DNA of 11,759 nt from Planctomycetales bacterium. GTDB taxonomy: Bacteria > Planctomycetota > Planctomycetia > Pirellulales > Thermoguttaceae. Below the pieces are notes generated by a model, which worked only from the letters and a program-made list of their open reading frames with translations, was not told the DNA's origin and ran no database searches. Positions 4,903 to 11,759 of this stretch are shown here, piece after piece. Within the stretch, counting starts at the first letter, position 1. Every line of letters begins with the position of its first letter. The DNA is taken from NCBI GenBank assembly GCA_007122045.1, contig SKJM01000251.1, forward strand, positions 1-11,759, in the 5' to 3' direction. The position numbers and the translations under genes were made by a program.

Positions 4903-7900
4903 ATGACGCCCGGCAAACGCACGCCCCTCGCGCCGGTTTCGGCGTTGGAGGCCAGTCTGAGAGGGTACCTGCTTCCGGTACTGGTGGGCTGGGCCGCCCT
5001 TTCTACTCACGTGTGCGTAGCGCAGTTCGGCGCGGTGCCTCGGTCCGCCGAGTCGCAGAAAGAGGAACTGGCCGAAAACGTCTTCCTGCCCGCGCCGCGA
5101 ACCACCCTTCAGCGTTTAGCTGCGGCCCGGGACCTCATGCAGGAAGATCGCTTCGGCGAGGCCGTCCGGAACCTGGGCTTCATTTTGGAGGGCGAGGAGG
5201 ATTTCTTCTTCCAGCCCGACCGCGACGAGCCGATCCATCGAAGCCTCAAGGCCGAAGCGCAGCGCCTGTTGGGCGCCATGCCGCGAAGCGGCCGCGAGTT
5301 GTACGAACTGCAGTACGGTCCGCAGGCGCGCCGCATGCTGTCCGAGGCGGTTGCCGAGGGCGATCCGGCCCGGCTGGCGGAAGTGTCGCGCCGGTTTTTC
5401 CACACCGAAGCGGGGTACGAGGGTGCCTTTCTCTTGGGGCTGCACCACTTGGACCATGGCCGCCCGTTCGCCGCCGCCTTGACGCTGGAACGGTTGCTCT
5501 TGGCGATGGGGGACGCCCCGCGGTTCCAGCCGGCATTGTCCCTGGCCGCCGCGACCGGCTGGTTCCAGGCCGGGGCGGGCGATCGGGCCGGCGAGCTGCT
5601 GGCCGATCTGAAACAGGCACGCCAAGGCCGCCCGGTGCGGCTCGGCCGCCGCGAGGTAGCATGGTTCGCGGAGGCCGAGGGCGCGGCCGATTGGCTGGCC
5701 GATCATGCCGGCCCGGCGGTCCGCGACCTGGCCGACGAGGCCCGGCAGTGGACCATGGTCCGCGGCAACCCGAACCGCAACGCGTCGGCCCCCGGCGGCC
5801 CGCCCCTGATGAACCTGCGGTGGGAGGTGCCGGTGGCCGACGACCCGTTGCTCGAAAGGCTCTTGGCGCATCAACAACAGGAACATCTCGAGCAGGGGGT
5901 TCCGCCGGTTCCCGAGTTGCACCCCCTGGTGGTCGACGACGTGGTGCTGATGCGAACCACGCGGAACCTTCTGGCGGTCGACGTTCACACGGGAAAGCGG
6001 CTGTGGGAGGTGCCGGTCGACGATCCGCTGCAATCCTTGCTGCACGTACCGCCGGAAGATGCCGCGCTGCGGGCGCACGCGCAGCGCGTGCCGTTTGCGC
6101 TGCGCGAGCGGGTGTTGGAAGACAAGACGTTCGGCTCGCTCAGCAGCGACGGCCAGCACGTGTACGCGATCGAGGACCTGGCGCCGTCGACGGGCATGCC
6201 GCCGAGCCGGCAGTTGGTTCGCGGGGCGGTGCGGGTGATGCCGGGCCAGCCGCAGCCGCACAACCGGTTGACGGCGCACGACGTCCGCACGGGGAAACGG
6301 AAGTGGCAATTGGGCGGTGCGGGCGATGAGTTCGCTTTGCGCATGGCCGAGACGTTTTTCTTGGGGCCGCCGTTGCCCCTGCGCGGCCAGTTGTTCGTCC
6401 TGGCCGAGGCCAAAGACGAAATTCGCCTGCTCGCTCTCGACGCCGCCACGGGCGACCTGCAGTGGGCTCAGTCGCTGGCGATGGTCGAAGAGGGCGTGCT
6501 TCATTCGCCGGTGCGCCGGCTTTCCGGGCTGTCGCCGGCGTATGCCGACGGCATCGTGGTGTGTCCCACCTCCGCTGGGGCGGTGGTTGCGGTCGACTTG
6601 GCCACCCGGTCGTTGCTGTGGGGATATCGTTACGGGCGTGCGGCTCCTTCCGGGCGCCGCGCCCCGTTCTTCGCGAACCAGTTTGGGGTGGTTTACCACG
6701 GCCGGCAGCCCGCCGCCACCCGCTGGGCCGACGGAAGCCCGATCATCGTCGACGGGAAGGTACTCGTCAGCCCGATGGATTCCGACTCGCTGTACTGCCT
6801 CGACCTGGTCGACGGTCGCCGGCGGTGGTCGGCGCCGCGGGGGGACGACCTGTACGTGGCCTGTGTGCATCAGGGTACCGTCGTCTTGGTGGGGCGGGAG
6901 CGGGTTCGGGCCTTGGCACTGGACGACGGCGAGCCGGCCTGGGGTGGGCGGGTGATCGAGTTCCCCAACGGGGGCATGCCCAGCGGCCATGGGTTGTATG
7001 GCGGCAACCAGTATCTGGTACCGCTCACGACGGCCGAGATTGTGGCGATCGACCTCGACCGGGGGCGGACCGCCCACGTGGCCCGATCGCGCGCCGGACA
7101 CGTGCCGGGGAACCTGGTCAGCTACGACGGGCTGGTGCTTTCGCAGTCGGCGCGGGGCGTGGCGGCATATTACCAACTCGACGTGCTCCGCCGCCAGGTG
7201 GCCGAGCGGCTGAACCGAGACCCGGACGACGCCGAAGCGCTCGCCCTGCGCGGCGAGTTGCTGCTCGATGCGGGCAAACGGGACGAGGGGATCCGCACCC
7301 TGCACCGCTCGTACGAGTTGGCGGCGGATCGGCGCACCGCCGAGTTGCTCCTGGAAGCCATGCTCGACGGCCTGCGGCACGAATTCGCCCGATACCTGGG
7401 GCAGGTCCATACCATCGAGCCGATGCTGGCCGAATCCCGCCGGCGCGCCGAATTCCTCCGGGTCATGGCCGACGGATTGCAGCGGGCCGGCCGGTGGAGC
7501 GAAGCGTTTGAGCATTATCTGCAACTGGTCGAGTTCGACGACGACCGCCGGGTCGAGCCGATCGACAGCACCCGATCCGTCCGCAGAGACCGGTGGATTC
7601 GCGCGCGTCTGGCAGCGCTGCGCGCGGAGACCACCCGCGACGAGGCGGCGGAAATCGAACGCCTGATCGCCGCGCGCATGCAGAAAGCCATCGACGGCGG
7701 AACCGTGGAAGGGCTCGTCCGCTTTCTCGACTACTTTGGCGACGATCCCGGCGCCGACCCGGCGCGCGACGCGCTGGTCCGCACGTTGACCGGCGCCGGT
7801 AAGCTCCTGGAGGTCGAGATGGCGCTGCTGGCGCACCCGCCGGTGGGCAAGGCCTCGCCGCCGGGAGCCGCGCTGGCCCGGCTGGCAGAACTGCTCGCCC

Positions 7901-9699
7901 AGTCGGGCCACCAGGCCGAAGCCCTGGCGGCCTACCGCCACTTGGCCTCGCACTACGCCGACGCGGAGTGCTTGGACGGCAAGACCGGCCGGGAACTGAT
8001 TGACGCGCTGCCCGACGCCGACCTGGCGCACGCGCTGGCCGCCACCGGCGCGCCTTGGCCGGAGGGGAGAATCGACGTGGAGGAAGTCGTGGCGAATCGC
8101 CCGCCCACCCAGGGACGCTACCCGCTGGACTTCCACGGCGATCCCGGGCCGTTTTTCCGCCATGCCCTCCTCCGGATGGATCAAAGCCGGAGGGCCGTCT
8201 CGCTGACCGACGGGATGGGGCGGGTGCAGTGGTCGCTTTCGCTGGTCAACCCGCAAAATCCCCATTCGTTCACCTTCAACCCCCCGAACACCTACGCGCG
8301 GGCATACGGGCACTTGTTGGTGTTGTCGCTGGGACACCGGATTATTGCGATCGATACGCTGGGGCGGCCGGGCCGGGGACAGGTCCGAATCCTCTGGTCG
8401 CAGGACCTGACCCAGGGCGGCTTCGACCAGTCGCTGCTCCGGCTGGCCCCGCTGGGCCTCCCGGAACTTCCCGACGGCATCGGCGTGGTGCAGCACGGCT
8501 CGCACCATTTAGGTTCGCTGGGGCCGGTCACGCCGCGCTACGTGTGCTTTCAGCATTACCGCAACCTGGTCGCCGTCGATCCGGTCAGCGGCGAGACGCT
8601 TTGGGTGCGCCACGGCGTGCCGGCCGGCGCCACGCTGTTCGGCGATCAAGACTACATCCTGGCCGCCGCGCCCGACCAAAGTGAGATCCTGGTCCTCCGC
8701 GCCGCCGACGGCTCGCTGGTGGGCCGCCGGCCGTTGCCGGCCCCCGAACGATTCAACCAGCGCGGCCAGATCCTGCCCGCCGTTCAACGCCGCTTCGGCC
8801 AGACGGTCATGACCACCCTCGGGCGCCGTCTGGTCGTCTCGTATGTCGACCCGGCCGACGGGCAGCAGGTGGTTGGGTTGTTCGACCCGCTCGAACAGCG
8901 CTACGAATGGGGGCCGCTGCGCGCGGCCATCGGAAAGACCACGCACCTCGGGGAAGAATTGATCGGCCTGCTCGGGCCCGACGGCACGCTGAAACTCATC
9001 CGGATGGAGGACGGGCGGGTGATCTTCGACGCGAAGCTTGCCGGCGAGTCTGCCGCCACCGAAGTGCACCTGCTGCGCGCCGGGCGCCGGTACCTGGTGG
9101 TGACCAACCGCCCACAGGCCCAAAACCGCGCCCCCCGGATCAACGCCATGCCGGGTACCCAATTCCGGCCGATCGGCGACGGCCGGGTGTACGCCTTCGA
9201 TCTGGAGGGCACGCCGCTGTGGCCCAAACCTGCCGTGGTTGAAAACCAGTCGCTGGTGCTCCACCAGCCCGACGACTTGCCGGTGTTCGTGTTTGCCGGC
9301 CAGTCGTACGACCCGCAGAAGGCCGGGGCCGAGCGGTTCACCGTCGAGATGGTCTGTTTGGACAAGCGAACCGGGCGGATCGTGCACCGCGGCAGTTTCA
9401 CGGGCCCGACGTCGACGTTCGAGGTGGTTGGCGATCCGGACCTGGGAACGATCGAAATCCAGTTGCAACGCAACGTCGTGAAGTTGCAGCTTACCGATGA
9501 ACCCGTTGGCCCGGAAGAGAATGAGGGCGGCGAGGGGTACGGTACCCAGTCGCCGGACAGCCGCTCCCAGCCGGTGAACCCCACCACCGCGTTGCTGAAA
9601 GCGATTGGCGGGGCCATAATGAAGACGGATGGCGTGAGAGACGGCGCCGCCAGGGCGGTCCGGCTGCCGCGTGAGCCGGTGCCGGCCGCGGAACCATAA
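4903..9699 (+). CDS. Large exported protein with two PQQ-type beta-propeller regions and TPR-like helical regions
   Basis: A 1598-residue protein. The N-terminus has basic residues and a hydrophobic stretch (YLLPVLVGWAALSTHVCVA), and signal peptidase would plausibly cut after CVA near residue 40; there is no lipobox. Residues ~55-270 are helical and TPR-like. A first propeller (~281-745) starts at WTMVRGNPNRN and contains PQQ-like blades: LLAVDVHTGKRLW (~356), LTAHDVRTGKRKW (~456), LLALDAATGDLQW (~509), VVAVDLATRSLLW (~561) and LYCLDLVDGRRRW (~630). Residues ~745-1070 are helical with a clear TPR (DPDDAEALALRGELLLDAG). A second propeller (~1072-1530) includes LVAVDPVSGETLW (~1223) and VYAFDLEGTPLW (~1430). 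The tail is acidic and disordered. The start is ATG 4903, with a GGAG site 8 nt upstream; TTG 4858 would place 15 residues before it and lacks such a site. BamB-like propellers scaffold envelope complexes; cofactor binding is not implied. Its function is not known. The next gene follows after 119 bp. Confidence 0.92.
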   Translation: MTPGKRTPLAPVSALEASLRGYLLPVLVGWAALSTHVCVAQFGAVPRSAESQKEELAENVFLPAPRTTLQRLAAARDLMQEDRFGEAVRNLGFILEGEEDFFFQPDRDEPIHRSLKAEAQRLLGAMPRSGRELYELQYGPQARRMLSEAVAEGDPARLAEVSRRFFHTEAGYEGAFLLGLHHLDHGRPFAAALTLERLLLAMGDAPRFQPALSLAAATGWFQAGAGDRAGELLADLKQARQGRPVRLGRREVAWFAEAEGAADWLADHAGPAVRDLADEARQWTMVRGNPNRNASAPGGPPLMNLRWEVPVADDPLLERLLAHQQQEHLEQGVPPVPELHPLVVDDVVLMRTTRNLLAVDVHTGKRLWEVPVDDPLQSLLHVPPEDAALRAHAQRVPFALRERVLEDKTFGSLSSDGQHVYAIEDLAPSTGMPPSRQLVRGAVRVMPGQPQPHNRLTAHDVRTGKRKWQLGGAGDEFALRMAETFFLGPPLPLRGQLFVLAEAKDEIRLLALDAATGDLQWAQSLAMVEEGVLHSPVRRLSGLSPAYADGIVVCPTSAGAVVAVDLATRSLLWGYRYGRAAPSGRRAPFFANQFGVVYHGRQPAATRWADGSPIIVDGKVLVSPMDSDSLYCLDLVDGRRRWSAPRGDDLYVACVHQGTVVLVGRERVRALALDDGEPAWGGRVIEFPNGGMPSGHGLYGGNQYLVPLTTAEIVAIDLDRGRTAHVARSRAGHVPGNLVSYDGLVLSQSARGVAAYYQLDVLRRQVAERLNRDPDDAEALALRGELLLDAGKRDEGIRTLHRSYELAADRRTAELLLEAMLDGLRHEFARYLGQVHTIEPMLAESRRRAEFLRVMADGLQRAGRWSEAFEHYLQLVEFDDDRRVEPIDSTRSVRRDRWIRARLAALRAETTRDEAAEIERLIAARMQKAIDGGTVEGLVRFLDYFGDDPGADPARDALVRTLTGAGKLLEVEMALLAHPPVGKASPPGAALARLAELLAQSGHQAEALAAYRHLASHYADAECLDGKTGRELIDALPDADLAHALAATGAPWPEGRIDVEEVVANRPPTQGRYPLDFHGDPGPFFRHALLRMDQSRRAVSLTDGMGRVQWSLSLVNPQNPHSFTFNPPNTYARAYGHLLVLSLGHRIIAIDTLGRPGRGQVRILWSQDLTQGGFDQSLLRLAPLGLPELPDGIGVVQHGSHHLGSLGPVTPRYVCFQHYRNLVAVDPVSGETLWVRHGVPAGATLFGDQDYILAAAPDQSEILVLRAADGSLVGRRPLPAPERFNQRGQILPAVQRRFGQTVMTTLGRRLVVSYVDPADGQQVVGLFDPLEQRYEWGPLRAAIGKTTHLGEELIGLLGPDGTLKLIRMEDGRVIFDAKLAGESAATEVHLLRAGRRYLVVTNRPQAQNRAPRINAMPGTQFRPIGDGRVYAFDLEGTPLWPKPAVVENQSLVLHQPDDLPVFVFAGQSYDPQKAGAERFTVEMVCLDKRTGRIVHRGSFTGPTSTFEVVGDPDLGTIEIQLQRNVVKLQLTDEPVGPEENEGGEGYGTQSPDSRSQPVNPTTALLKAIGGAIMKTDGVRDGAARAVRLPREPVPAAEP

Positions 9700-9818
9700 G
9701 GAAGCCTGCCCAGCAAGGTTGCCCCGGCAATATGCTCGACGACGTTGCTGAGCCGGCGGGGTCAACTCGCTTTCAATGCCTTACGTTAGGAGAAATAGAA
9801 AGGATGGAGGGGTCCGAT

Positions 9819-10838
9819 ATGAGAATCATCGCCGCTGGCTGGGTTGTTGCCGTTGCCTTCGGGGCGTGGCCCGCGCCGGCCGCCGCCCTGGACGAAGCCG
9901 AGGTGCGCCGCGTGACGGACCGCGGGCTCGAATGGCTTGCCGGGCAGCAGTCGCGCATCGGCCATTGGACAGCCCAGGGGGGCAGATACCCCACATCAAT
10001 GACCGCCCTGGCGGGCATGGCCCTCCTTTGCGAGGGTTCAACAACCACTCAGGGGCGGTATGCTCCGAACATTCGGGCAGCCGTCGATTACTTGCTCAGC
10101 CGGAGCCGGCCCAACGGCCTGATCGGCGACCCGACACGGGACGACCGCTACACCTACGGGCACGGTTTCTCACTGCTGTTTCTTGCCCACGTTCTGGGGG
10201 AGGAGGAGGACGCCGCCCGACGGGAGGAACTGGTCGATGTTCTCACGCGGGCCGCTCTTTTCTGCGGCCTCTCGCAGACGAACCCCGGCGGCTGGGGCTA
10301 TGTTAGTTCCCGCGACGGCGCCGGCTTCGACGAAGGGTCCACCACCGTCACCCAAATACAGGGGCTTCGCGCGGCCCGCAACGCGGGCATTCCAGTGCCC
10401 TCGGAAATCGTGGAGAAGGCCATCGAATACATCCGACGCTGCACGACGCCCGATGGCGGAGTACAGTATAATTCCGCGGGAGGAGGCGGCCGGCCGGCCA
10501 TCACCGCGGCCGCCATCACCTGCCTGTTCAGCGCCGGCGAGTACGACAGCGAGTACGTACCGAAACTCTTGGATTACTCGAAGAAGCATCTTTTTGACAT
10601 TTCCGGTTCCAATTTCGGCTTTTGGCACTACGCGCACTACTATTATGCGCAGGTGCTGTACCGGGAGGGTGGCGACGACTGGGAGGCGTACCGAAACCGG
10701 CTTTTCGCCCGGCTCATTTCGGAAGTCAACTCGGAAGGATATTGGAGCCAGGGGCACATCGGGCCGGTCTACACCACGTCGCTGAACCTGACCGTCCTGC
10801 AACTCGAAAAGGGCGTTTTGCCCATTTATCAGCGTTAA
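9819..10838 (+). CDS. Exported protein with prenyltransferase/squalene-cyclase-like alpha-toroid repeats
   Basis: A 339-residue protein. The start is ATG 9819, with GGAGG at 9806-9810 8 nt upstream. It gives a clean signal peptide (MRIIAAGWVVAVAFGAW, cut near PAAA-LDE, residue 23). ATG 9804 and ATG 9732 are in frame but bury the signal. The mature part has alpha/alpha-toroid repeats: GLEWLAGQQ...GHW, AVDYLLSRSRPNGLIG, NPGGWGYVSSRDGAGFDEGSTTV, AIEYIRRCTTPDGGVQYN, and FGFWHYAHYYYAQVLY then GYWSQ. These follow the helix-helix-QxxxGxW layout of squalene-hopene cyclase and prenyltransferase beta subunits. The class II cyclase DXDD acid motif is absent, and an exported location argues against terpene synthesis. 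A structural or protein-binding role in the envelope, similar in shape to thioester-domain toroids, is more likely. It lies 74 bp upstream of the MoxR gene in the same orientation, so cotranscription is likely. No strong promoter is seen in 9700-9818. Confidence 0.9.
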   Translation: MRIIAAGWVVAVAFGAWPAPAAALDEAEVRRVTDRGLEWLAGQQSRIGHWTAQGGRYPTSMTALAGMALLCEGSTTTQGRYAPNIRAAVDYLLSRSRPNGLIGDPTRDDRYTYGHGFSLLFLAHVLGEEEDAARREELVDVLTRAALFCGLSQTNPGGWGYVSSRDGAGFDEGSTTVTQIQGLRAARNAGIPVPSEIVEKAIEYIRRCTTPDGGVQYNSAGGGGRPAITAAAITCLFSAGEYDSEYVPKLLDYSKKHLFDISGSNFGFWHYAHYYYAQVLYREGGDDWEAYRNRLFARLISEVNSEGYWSQGHIGPVYTTSLNLTVLQLEKGVLPIYQR

Positions 10839-10912
10839 CCCCAACCGCGCGCCGTGCCGCCGTGCCGCGCTGCGCCGTTCGGCCGTTTCAACCGCACCCC
10901 TGAGGTCCGAGC

Positions 10913-11759
<847 letters not shown>

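Noticed and set aside
5116..8508. 1130-codon open frame on the minus strand
   Set aside because: It lies antisense to the large propeller gene. High GC leaves long antisense frames open, its translation has no recognisable domains and is rich in R, G, P and H, and the plus-strand gene has a signal peptide, blades and a promoter.
9719..9730. TTGCC-CC-GGCAA palindrome after the large exported protein gene
   Set aside because: It has a 2-nt loop, short arms and no T-tract, so it is not a credible terminator or operator.
8509..9765. 418-codon minus-strand frame
   Set aside because: Antisense to the second propeller region, with no domain signs.
9732..9818. Earlier in-frame starts (9732, 9804) for the toroid-repeat protein
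   Set aside because: They place up to 29 non-hydrophobic residues before an otherwise clean signal peptide. ATG 9819 has the best-spaced GGAGG site.

Overview
The window is GC-rich, densely coded bacterial DNA. Several features together suggest a member of the Planctomycetota, probably close to the Pirellulales. These are a very large exported PQQ-type beta-propeller/TPR protein, an exported protein with prenyltransferase/squalene-cyclase-like toroid repeats directly upstream of a MoxR ATPase, and a lysine- and proline-rich HU-family protein. There is also a 189-residue protein of no recognisable family. The taxonomic call is inferred from gene content and protein style, not from a marker gene.

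Layout. (1) Positions 3-1378: the 3' end of an AAA ATPase gene with a DUF3696-like tail, overlapping by one base a 351-residue protein of unknown function. This pair is the most accessory-looking part of the window. (2) Positions 1468-3204: a promoter, then a fused gene joining a TsaC/YwlC threonylcarbamoyl-AMP synthase to a low-molecular-weight phosphatase, followed 39 bp later by rpiB. This matches the ywlC-ywlE-ywlF(rpiB) order of Bacillus subtilis, and the phosphatase P-loop carries the threonine associated with phosphoarginine specificity in YwlE. (3) Positions 3433-4002: a protein of unknown function. (4) Positions 4014-4046: a perfect 14-bp inverted repeat between convergent genes. (5) Positions 4156-4476, minus strand: an HU-family DNA-binding protein. 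(6) Positions 4477-4902: a relatively AT-rich divergent intergenic region with a small dyad and a strong extended -10 promoter. (7) Positions 4903-9699: a 1598-residue exported protein with two beta-propeller regions separated by a helical/TPR region. (8) Positions 9819-10838: an exported toroid-repeat protein. (9) Position 10913 to the window end: a MoxR-family AAA+ ATPase, cut by the window edge.

How the genes work together. The tsaC-phosphatase fusion and rpiB look like one housekeeping transcription unit (tRNA t6A precursor synthesis, protein dephosphorylation, pentose phosphate isomerisation). The last three genes are co-oriented with short gaps and could form an envelope-related unit, in which two exported proteins precede a MoxR chaperone. 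No rRNA, tRNA, CRISPR array, transposase or integrase was recognised.
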